Assembly: GCA_009760855.2 (NCBI GenBank) | Contig: WPIO01000067.1 | Location: 1,232,501-1,296,500, forward strand | Source of the DNA: Cristatella mucedo | Lineage: Eukaryota > Bryozoa > Phylactolaemata > Cristatellidae | DNA: 64,000 bases | Direction: 5' to 3' | In this document: positions 29,430 through 60,936 of the stretch, one piece after another | How the letters are laid out: each line of letters begins with the position of its first letter | Position numbering within the stretch: the first letter of the stretch is position 1 | Notes under the pieces: model-generated | Database searches by the model: none | What the model was told of the DNA's origin: nothing | Seen by the model: the letters and a program-made list of their open reading frames with translations, nothing else | Translations under genes and position numbers: made by a program

Positions 29430-30095
29430 CAGATAAGGACACTACCGGCCAGTTTTTCCGTGCAAAAATCGGTCTAGACCTTTGCAGCAAGTTTTCTGCA
29501 GGTCTTATTGCCAGAGCAATAAGACGCCAGCCGATGCAAAACTCGACAGAAGGGCATATCTGCTGCGAACGACGAAACAACCACATGAGACCTACGTCTC
29601 ACCAACCTAAATCCGACTTCCCGTCAAACAGCAAATTGACTTTAAAGTTTCCGTCAATCACTGAAGGGTACCATCATTCTCTTGCTTCGGCGTACCTTTC
29701 GGAAATACTTACTATTCATACCGCCCATTCATTTGACTCAAGTAGTTCCTCTGTGCCTCTAACCAACCTCAAATCCTTTGGAGTTCCTGCCTTCAGCTGG
29801 TATGCTCCTATGACCTAGAGCAAATCTTGTGGAGACAGCGGCTCAACTCCCTAACTCATAAACGCCTACAACTGACTACCAACTGACATAGCGAGATCCC
29901 CGACTACACATCTAAAAAAAATCTAAACCTCATATCACATCATGTGGTCTGTCCGCATGAAATGTCCTGTAATGTGCTTACGTACTGATATTGTATAAGT
30001 TACTGTCCATAGTACGTTGACATGCTTTCTGTTCAGCTTCAGCAAAGTGCCCAGAAAGAGATTTAGCTCTCTTGGGATGCACTACATGTATTATT
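29430..30095 (+). pseudogene. LINE family 1, coding 3' part, degraded
   Basis: The plus frame has DKDTTGQFFRAKIGLDLCSK, PSITEGYHHSLASAYLSEIL and LTNLKSFGVPAFSWYAP, the degraded equivalents of the C-terminal region at 50560-50960. It ends with AAAGTGCCCAGAAAGAGATT and an ATTATTATTA tail near 30095. Confidence 0.7.
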
Positions 30096-30249
30096 ATTAG
30101 CAACTTAGGTGGCTCAATTTCCAATTTTTCTAGGATGTCTGAGTCAACGACTGAGCACTTAATTATACTGCTGGCCACTGATCTGTGGAATTGATTAATT
30201 TACTGTTGCCGATGTGAACAGATAGCGCTTATAATTTATAAAATAGTTA

Positions 30250-30740
30250 TATGGTACCCTAATTGAATCAAATCTCGGTCTAGGCACTCTTAAATCCTTG
30301 AAAGAAGGCACATCTATTGGTTAGTGATAACGTGTACAGTGTAAACATAAAACAAAGAATTATTCACTGTCGTAACAAATGCAAATGAATGGGTAGGTTC
30401 GTAGCTTCCTCTTGAATGTCGGCTGACGTCAGTCTGTAGAGTCTCATACAGAACATCGGCTAGCCTCATGTTGTAGCACTCCACTATGAGGACATGTCAG
30501 ACCGAGAACTGGATAGATAGGGCGAGGAAGATACTTTAGTGTGACAAAAGTCACCTGTCTTTAAGTATCGCGGTTCAGATAATTTTTGATACAGAAGGTA
30601 ACTCGAACTGCCGACTGAACGAGCTCCACCTGTGGTCAGACGTGCAGAATGTAGTACTGATGGGAGTTGATGGTACGCAATCGGGGAAGAATATTTGGTC
30701 GTGTGTGTAAATTCTGCTGTGAGTTGGCCATGCAGTTAGA
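30250..30740 (-). mobile_element. LINE family 1, diverged 3' end
   Basis: Words CGGTCTAGGCACTC, GTTAGTGATAACGTGTACAG and GGGTAGGTTCGTAGCTTCC parallel the minus-strand 3' untranslated block and stop region. It is strongly diverged. Confidence 0.45.
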
Positions 30741-30939
30741 TGAACCACAACAAAAACTCAAATCTCGATACAATAGCAAGTCTTGATACCCGAGTAGCGA
30801 TATATATTACTGAAATATTTGGCTGCTTGCAGGAAAGACACGGTGCAAAAGATTCGAAAAACTAGGTCCGGCTTTAATCTGAACCGAACTAAGAGCACTT
30901 GAGCTCTTTCAGGCAGCAGAACACGAAAAGGAGAGCATA

Positions 30940-31012
30940 TAACGCGCCTAGAAAGAGATTGAGCTCCGACGGCGCTTTATCAAGTATACTTACTTATACG
31001 CGTTATTATTAT
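30940..31012 (+). mobile_element. LINE family 1 tail
   Basis: GCGCCTAGAAAGAGATTGAG, then CGGCGCTTTATCAAGTATAC and a TTATTATTATA end: the plus-strand 3' stem-loop and tail alone. Confidence 0.65.
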
Positions 31013-32183
31013 AGCACTGCCGACCGGGCACTGTCGCAAACCGCTTCGAAATGCGACAGCAACGAACCGGACACGGGACTCGACCATCGAGCCGACACAG
31101 CTCGATGCTCCTGGCTCGATGCCGGTCATCGAGTAATGAGCTAAGTGTAACAAACCTCACTAATTTCATTATAATCGCTGATATAATCGATGATGACTAG
31201 ACATGCCCCGAACACAGATAATTGCGCTGGCAGAATCACATGGCACTCTCCAAGGTCTACGGTTTTTACAAAGGGCAAGGTGGAGTGGGAGCAGGATAGA
31301 CCGCCAGGCTTAGTATAAGCCCAGCCCTTCAAAAAACGACAGAGCAGCCACAGCCGCCAAATCACAAGCTCCAAATCACAAGCGAGTGCATAGCTGACCA
31401 GGGAAGGAAATTGAGGTGGGGGCAGCAGGGCGCTTTAGGCTGAGCAGTTTGAAGATCACAAAATAGCGGTCGGTCTGGCGCCGCAGCACAACGTGCTGCC
31501 ATGACCGCAGCCGCAGGGGAAGGGACTGCTTTTGCCCCCTTTGATTGCCGGCATTTCCGGAACTGGTCGCACGACGCCTTCTGGCTGGCTGGAAAAAACG
31601 CGAGCAGCTTACATGGACTGGCATCGCACCGACGAATCCTTCTGCGAATATCGAGCGAGGGCTTCGATCATGAGGGCCGGACTCTCCCACCACCCCAGCC
31701 CCCCCCCCCCGGCGAGTGGCCGGCGAGAGGCACGGCGGCGGCTCAGCAGCCGTGGCAGGACGAGAGGTCCCACACAGCCACTGTCCCTGCCAAGTGAGGT
31801 AGGGAAAGAAGGGTGTCCACTTTGGTCCAAATAAATACCGGAGCTGCAGGTGAGAGCATAGCTCGCTCGCTCGCTGACGGGTCTCTCACGCAAGCCCAAG
31901 GCGGCTAGCCTCGACTTCTGCAGACAATGTGGCGTCGGCTGCTGCTCATGCGCACGTGGCGAGGCAAACAAGGCCCGAAACAGCGAGCCCTGCCGGTACC
32001 GGCCGTGCTGCCAAAACTTCGACAGCGCCCAAGCCGAGTGCCGCGCGAATGCAGCAGATGCCGGTCGAATGCAGACGCACGGTGGTTGCTGCCTGACTTG
32101 CCGAGGCGTGAGCCAGTAGCAGCGTAGTAGGAGCGAACAGCGGGCGAAGTTCCGAGCCGGCGGCTCTCTCTCCCTCTCTAAAG
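31013..32183. other. 3' flank of the mannosidase gene
   Basis: No gene is recognised. A C run lies at 31700-31711 in CCACCCCAGCCCCCCCCCCC. This region should hold the mannosidase 3' untranslated exon, but I did not find a convincing AATAAA on the minus strand close to the stop. Confidence 0.3.
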
Positions 32184-53365
<21,182 letters not shown>

Positions 53366-53368
<3 letters not shown>

Positions 53369-53410
53369 TTCAAGCCGCGGGCCAATGGGGTACGCTAACG
53401 TCACGGAAGT
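53366..53410 (-). promoter_or_regulatory. Possible core promoter elements of MAN1A
   Basis: The start codon lies inside GAAATGGCGGC, close to the YY1 consensus (AANATGGCGGC). Just upstream on the opposite strand are CCAAT (53382-53386) and TAACGTCA (53396-53403, TGACGTTA on the gene strand), then CGGAAGT. These are known promoter motifs, but their closeness to the ATG would imply a very short leader. Confidence 0.3.
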
Positions 53411-54750
53411 AATCGTGGCCGGAAAAGTGTAGCGACGTCTGCAAGCTGCCTGCGGTCGTGGCGGCAGCACTCGCAACCGCACCGAGCCTTTATTATGCAA
53501 TCTTTGTGGCAAAGCATCGTGCAAAAAAAATCCACTCGTCCGCTGTTTAGCTTGGTCTCCGGCCTTGGGTAAGCGGCGAGCCCGATAGCCACACCCCTGC
53601 CGGTCGCTATGACGCCTTGGGACGATGAACCCCGGACAGCTCGGGTCGATGCTTGGTAGCTGCTTACAACTCCTTTACCTATGTGAGAGTCAGCAGTTTC
53701 AAATATCAAAAGAGGAAATTTGCAGGCACACACTGTAGCTATTATTCTTTAGGAAGCGCTACGACAACCCGCTTTATCTCCGCTGACCAAAGCGGCAACA
53801 ATGGGCCAACAACGGTGCCCGCGGCCGGACGCGCGAGTCCGATGCGCGAGGGACGCGAGCACTCTACTACAACGTGTGTGAAGGCGAATCTGGGCGCTCT
53901 CGGTGAATTGCCGCCTCAAAATGGACAGGAGCCGTGCAGCGAACGAGCAGCTTTGTCGCTGGCAACATTGCTGTCAACATTGCACGCGCGAGCGTGTGTG
54001 TGTTTGTGTGTGTGTGTGGGGGGGGGGCGGGGCGAGCACCCATGCCGCCGACTCGCTCACGCCGCTCAGGCTGAATGAAGCTCGCCCACGCAAGAGTCAA
54101 CCGCTAATGGTCGACTGCCTCGCTCGGCCTCGGGTCCGCCTCGGCCTGGGCGGCCGCCGGCTTCGGCCGGCTGCCTCCGCGGTTCAGCCGATAGCGGCGC
54201 CGGGTCATGTGACCGTCGACATCTGTGGCTGCCGACTTTTTTGCGCGCCAGTCGGCCTGAGCGGACGCAGTCCTCTCTCACTTTTTCGGGCTGCCAACTC
54301 GATCGCCAGCTGTCCGCCCGACATCTGCTGTCTCTAATCGCGGACTGCGAGAGTCCGTCTCCTTCGCCAGTTTGCCATTCGCTGGGCCAATAAATTTGCA
54401 GCGCAGCGCCGGCCTCGAGCTCAATTCTAGGGCGCTCAAGAACTGCTCGGCGGGCGGGAAAAACACCTCGTCAAACAAGTGAAGAAGCCAGAGATGAGTA
54501 GCAGTGCGGCACGAGATAGGTAGGGCTTAACGCGAGCCGGGAGTTCTAGGGCCAGCTGCGATGTTTCGGCCTGTGGCGTGGGTCTGCGCTATCCGCGGGA
54601 GCGGCTGATCGATGACGGCCGGCCTGCGGTCAACCTCGGCCAAAAACTCAGTCCTAAAAGGAATCGTCCCCGGAACCAAGCATTCCGGCATTCAAGCTGG
54701 ACGCGGTTGCTCATCCGGCGGCCGAGTGACGCTAGCAATTCCTCTTACCG
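53411..54750. other. GC-rich 5' flank of MAN1A
   Basis: GC- and CpG-rich, consistent with a promoter-proximal region. A short TG run with a G run (TGTGTGTGGGGGGGG) lies at 54000-54027. No gene is recognised. Confidence 0.35.
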
Positions 54751-54752
54751 CA

Positions 54753-55827
54753 ATAATAATAATATAATAATAATAATGTACTTGATAAAGCGCCCTCAGA
54801 GAACTTAATCTCTTTCTAGGCGCTTTAAATTTGCTGCAAAGGGAAATGCAATTGAATGGTGAGTAGTATCATGCTTGATAAACAAACAAAATGAATAACG
54901 TGGTTAGGGGTGACATGCACTGGGTCAGCATGCAAATGTGGTTAGTGGCAGCATGCACAGTGGCAGCACGCATAAGCACATCAAGGACGAATCACAGGGA
55001 CCCACTAAATGCTGTCCTAAATAGGTGGGTTTTTAAGTTCCTTTTAAATGTGGTCAGGTCAGGGGATGTTCTGACGCAGGTCGGGAGGGAGTTCCAAGCT
55101 TTGGGAGCAAACGAACTAAATGCACGGTCTCCAAAGGATTTGAGGTTTGTACGAGGTATTTCTAGACTGTTGGATTCCGAAAAGCGGGTGGTACGATGCT
55201 TGGCCTGATGGGGGAGTATGTCGGAGAGATAGGCTGGAGCCATAGAATGAAGGGACCTAAAAGTGAGCGACAAAACCTTGAAGTCAATCCGTTGCTTGAC
55301 TGGTAGCCAGTGCAGGTCGGCGAGAAGTGGAGTAATGTGGCAACTGCGACGCTCACGACAGACAAGCCTAGCTGCAGAGTTTTGCACCAGCTGCAATCGC
55401 CTGATCGCACATGCTGGTAGGCCAGTGAGCAGTGAGTTGCAGAAGTCGAGACGAGATGTCACGAATGTATGGACCAACTTGCACGTGGTATTCTTACCTA
55501 AACAAGCCCGAGTTTTAGCAATATTATGAAGCTGAAAATAGGCAGATTTGACTGTGGAGCTGATATGGTCGTCTAACGAGAGGTCGCTTTGGAATATGAC
55601 ACCTAGATTTCGAGCTGATTCGACAGGAGATATGCAGGCAGAGCCAATTTTGAGAGTCAGCCTTTCCAATCTCTGAATCACACTGGGTTTGCCCATAACT
55701 AGTAAGTTAGTTTTGTCATCGTTTAGTTTTAGAAAATTTGCTGCCATCCATGTGCGGATGTCATCAATGCATGCAGCAAGTGAGTTTAGAGAATTTGAGG
55801 TGCTCGAAGGCTGGGAGGGATCGAAGC
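54753..55827 (-). pseudogene. LINE family 1, best-preserved C-terminal frame
   Basis: The tail at 54753-54778, stem-loop and 3' block are followed by an open frame from 55827 to 54992, covering DPSQPSSTSNSLNSLAACID through [60 protein letters not shown] to TAFSGSL and a stop. No frameshift is seen. It is truncated downstream of the YADD motif at 55827, so it is a dead 5'-truncated insertion, probably young. Confidence 0.92.
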
Positions 55828-58185
55828 AGTAATGGCCCGCGGCGCCGGGCCAAATGCCACTAAGCTCTCGTTGTTCGGGCTCTACCGTCTATTTTAGACC
55901 GTTCCCACTGTAGGGCGTAGGTGACTTAAATACGGGGAGGTGTTTCCCGTACTTAAGAGTGCTTGTTTCGGTGAGGATAGAACTGAGCTTGACACGAAGC
56001 GACGCGAATGTTCGCTCGCGAATAAAGTGTAGTAAAAATCCCCTATTCGTGCAGGCATCTCTTTCCAACTCGTGCCACGTGCTCACGACCCCTTACCAGC
56101 GGTAAGTCGGTTGGCGCTAGAAGCTTTTCTTCGTGGCGGCTTACAATAATTACAATTATATAATATAATATATTTGTATAATTTTATTATATAATATAAT
56201 AATAATTTTCAAATAGGCTTATTTCGCGTTGACTCGCACGAATCGCTGAATTCGGCATTTGGCTACGCTGCCGTTTGGTAAGCGGCAGTGTAGCCATCCT
56301 CCTCCGAGCCTCCGGCGTTACAAATACGAGGTGAATTCTTTGAAAAAAACCTAATTTGCTTTAGTGTGGGGCTTTGTCCGCTGGTGTCGCTGGACGCGGC
56401 GGCTCGTGTCGCATGCCGCCGCCGCTACGTAATCTGTCCGACTCCCGATGCGAACGCTCGGCAATCTCGTCCGGTCGCTGTTAGGCGCGTAGGCGGGCAG
56501 TCGGGCGTGAAAGGAAAAGGTCAAAGGCAGAGTCCACGAGTCTCCTCGTTCTTGCGGCGGCACAATAACGGCCTTGTCGGCGGTCGCGTCACACCCTGGC
56601 TTGCAGTGAGCAATAAAGGATTGCCTGCTGCTGCAGGATTCGAATCTGCTAGGCGGCGTAGGTGCGACTTCAGAGCTGTCGCGCTTTCGCTCACTTTAAG
56701 CTCGCTGTTTTCGGTGGCTTTAGGTTTAACGAAACACACTTGCTTCCTGGAGGATCTGTGCAAGGGCCACTGAGTCATACTAACAGAAGAGTTGTGTAAC
56801 TTTCACGTGACATGCTTCTTTCTACTCACTTCCGTCCCTAGAAGGAAATGCCCAATGACAGCCCATACGGGCAAGCTAATAAATAGTAACGATAATAAGA
56901 ATGACATTTTTTGGGGACAGAAAGAGAGCTAAATCTCCTTATAGGCGAACGTGCTGGAAGGAAGTAATGCGTCTATAGCGGTGACAAGCCAACTCGAACC
57001 TAGGGACCAATACCTGCGACTTTGCAGCGTTCCTCCATGGTCACTTAAATCGACCTGACTGATCCCGAGTTCACGAAACTAACTTAATGCCGGTTCGTCC
57101 GAACGAATCCTTTTTCAAAATGACCGAACACCGATGATGGCAGTCGGCTGGAAAAGTATGACTTAGAGGCATAACTATTCCTTCTTGGTTAGTGAAATAG
57201 TGCAAATAGCCTGGGCAGGTATACTAAAACAGCACGACCACCGTAGCCGGTCTTCCACAGACACTGCATTCAGCAGCAGCCACCGTCTGTTTTTCTCGGT
57301 TCTAGACCACTGGATTATGAAATTCTGCTCAAGGTAAGCAGAGCGGCCATGTCGATCTATTCAGAACCACAACTTAATTTGCAAAATTCACGACTGCAAA
57401 CGGGCCACACTGGAATCCGTATTAATGGGAACCCGGCACTTCTCACGGATCTTCGACCAAGGAGGAAGCAGATGAAAACGCCATACAAACCATCACAGAA
57501 GCTTTGATCGACTTAGCAACACCAACTACCTAGGTAGTTTACAGGCTGATCACTTCATAAGCTTGGCAGACAGGCAAGGACTTTAAGCGTGGCACTTTAG
57601 GGGGGAATGAGAATGTAAACAACAGGTGAAGAGTTTGAATGTACACAATAGGTGAGGCAGCATCTGTGTATATTTTGGCAGCCGAACCGACAGCTTTTAC
57701 TTCCACGACCACAATCGACACGGGCATGTGCTTTTGGCCGCTGTAGGCGAAGCTGTGCTGTCAGGCAAAAGCTTTGTCAAGGGCTCACTATCACACAACA
57801 ACTAGCACAGCCAGCCAACGCTGCGTGCAAAGCAGCGGCCAATAGACAGAGTATAATGCTTTATCGCATGCTCCGGAACTCCAACGACACGCAAGAAAAA
57901 ATCCACCAAAAGAAGTGGCAGCGATGAAAGCCAAATGCATGGCAACATGACATGGTAAGCAGGCAAACAACTACCGATAAGAGGTTCATATATTCAGCGA
58001 TGCCTTCCAATCTGCCACTTCGCATGTCGTTATCATTACTTCATCATCCTGGTGCTCCAGTGTTCCGGTGCAGAAACATAAATAAGTCCATAAAAAATCC
58101 TGCTGCGAAACGAGGCTACGACTGATGGTTCACTGTTTAAAATCCAGCGGCTCCGCTAGAAAGTACTTTAGTCGCTAAAGCATGC
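55828..58185. other. Intergenic sequence between MAN1A and fumarase
   Basis: A GC-rich patch occurs at 56370-56700 and an AT patch at 56150-56210. A SINE-B-like B-box in minus orientation (CAGGATTCGAATC) is at about 56634. The fumarase 3' untranslated exon should begin just below 58189; I found no clear polyadenylation signal. Other frames have no signature. Confidence 0.35.
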
Positions 58186-58188
58186 AAG

Positions 58189-58289
58189 CTAATCCATCTG
58201 CCAGTCTTTGAAGAAATCGTTGCCTTTATCGTCCACCACAACGAATGCCGGAAAGTTTTCCACTTCGATTTTCCACACAGCTTCCATAC
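58189..58289 (-). CDS. Class I fumarase terminal exon
   Basis: Acceptor TTCGCTTAAG, then [20 protein letters not shown] and [16 protein letters not shown]. The 3.6 kb intron before it holds LINE, SINE and microsatellite insertions. Confidence 0.92.
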
Positions 58290-58983
58290 CTTAAGCGAAA
58301 CCATAAGTGTAATTAACAGAGAAATGCACTATGCCACGCCCCGACTCGGGAGAAAAAGTGCCCGCATCACTGAATCACTCGCCTGGCAAGGCCGTCAGAG
58401 CCGTCAAGACCGTCAGCACGCGACAAAGGCCTGCTCAGCAACAAGCTTTCTCGCACCTTTCTCGCCCAAATACGCACGTAACCCGCAGCGACAGACAAGA
58501 GACGGTGAACGAGAATGCATGCAAGAAAGGGCTCGAGCAAAGATGTACGACAGCGACAGCAGCCAGGCAACAGCGCAACAGTGCCAGGCGTTGCCAGGCA
58601 ACAGCGCCAAGCAACGCCTGGCATCGAGTGAATCCAGTCATGCCACGTTGTGTCTACTCGTTACTCTGTCCGACAACGCCCACCACGAGGGCTTGGCTTC
58701 TTCATACCTAGCTGAACTGCTGCTACACACGTCTGAGCCTCCTCGAGCCCTCGGATCCTCCTATTGAAGATACATCAGCTTTAGCCGTTCCTTACTAAAC
58801 TGTGGAACTCGCTTTCACAGTTTTGGAATCTCAAATTTATCACACTTACGCAATGACATCTACTCTACAGCTGCCGACTATGGCACATCTTTTCCAGCCG
58901 CCCTGGGCTGCTACTTCCATGCTACTCACTTCCTTGACTGCCCTCTTGACTCAGCTATGGTTCTCACTCACCCACTTTCACTC

Positions 58984-59067
<84 letters not shown>

Positions 59068-59904
59068 ATGCATGAGATGAAGTCTGTTGGCTACCACATG
59101 CTACCGAAAGCCGCTTTGCAGTTGAGTGTGTGATAGAAGACTACTCTATATGAATCACTCTACCTACACATATGTAGCTGTGCAACTATAAGCTCTAGGC
59201 ACTCATGAACCCAAACCCTGCTGGGAGGGGCAGAGTGTAGGCAGCGACCTGCAGAGTGCCATTATACATAATAGGTGCACAAGGAACACGTTGCTATCTC
59301 TTTTCTTAGCCACAGAGGCCGAGAAGCTATGAACAGAAAATGCACAATAAACTAATTACATGCCTTTCAAAGGGAGATAGATATGCAGAGAGTGTAATCA
59401 AAGCCTCTAAAGACCGTTGAAAGCACTAGCCCAACTGCCAGAAATGTACTCCAAGATCATTATGCACCATGTTACTACTACTACTACTACAACTAATAGT
59501 AATAATACATTTGTTTATCGCCCTCAGAGAACTTAATCTCTTTCTAGGCACTGTACATACACTGCAAAGAAAAGCACGATCGAATGATTAGTATATATTA
59601 TTTATATATATTATTATATATATTATATATATATATAATTATTTATTTTATTTATTTTATACTTTATATATTACTTTAATACTTTATATATTATTATACT
59701 TATTATACTTTAATACTTTATATATTATTTATATATATTATATATTAGTATTAGGATGACCATCCATCCATTGCAAAAACATTATGACTATGCTGAGAGA
59801 GACAGCAAGACAGAGAGAGGCAGACAGATTTGTACAAGGGAGAGAGAGAGAGAGAGAGAAACAGACAGAGACACAGAGAGGCAGAGAGAGACAGACAGAC
59901 AGAC

Positions 59905-59997
<93 letters not shown>

Positions 59998-60860
59998 GAG
60001 AGAATCATATCGATGTGCAATGTGAAGCCTGAGCAAGAGGTGTTTTAAATAGGTAGGCTGGAGTCAAAGAATGACGTGATTTAAAAGTGAGTGACAAAAC
60101 CTTAGTCGATGTGCATCTTATTAGGGAGTGACTGCAGGTCAGCGAGAAGTGATGTAATGTGACAACTGCGACTTTCAGGACTGACAAGTCTGGTTTTGCA
60201 CCAGGTGCAAGCATCTTACTGTACATGCAGGATGACATGCGAATATTTGAGTTATGCAAGTCTAGATGGGATGTCACAAGTGCACTGACCAACTTGGATA
60301 AGATTCTCCTGTCTCAGCAGGCCTAAATTTTTGCGATGCTATATAGCTAGAAGCCAGTAGATTTGACTATGGAGGTGACATGGTCGTCCAGCTAAAGGTC
60401 ACTTTGAAACAGAACACAAAGTTGTGTGCATAGGATAGAATAAAGATTTGCTGACCAAGCCCAATTTGAGGGTTAGGCTTTCCAATTTCTGAGCAACACT
60501 AGTTCTGCCCATAATTAGTAAGAAGATTGTATCGTCATTCAATCTGAGAAAGCTTGCCGTCATCCAAGTGCTGGGTTGGTCCAGCGGTTAAGGTGCTCGC
60601 CCCGACTAAGGTCTGGCTGAGGTCGTGGGCTCGAGCCCTGAGGCATATGTGAAGCGCCTGGATAGAGATTTAGTTCTCTTGGGGCGCTATACAAATGAAT
60701 TATTTATTTATTTATTATTATAAGTGCAAATGGGGGTAATACACGCTGCAAGCAAATTAAGAGAGTTTGATGTGCTGAAAGGCAGACAGGGACTAAAGCA
60801 GTTACATCTGTGTCGTCTCCATAAAAGTGAAATCCCAGATTAGGCTGGGCGACTACATTG

Positions 60861-60936
<76 letters not shown>

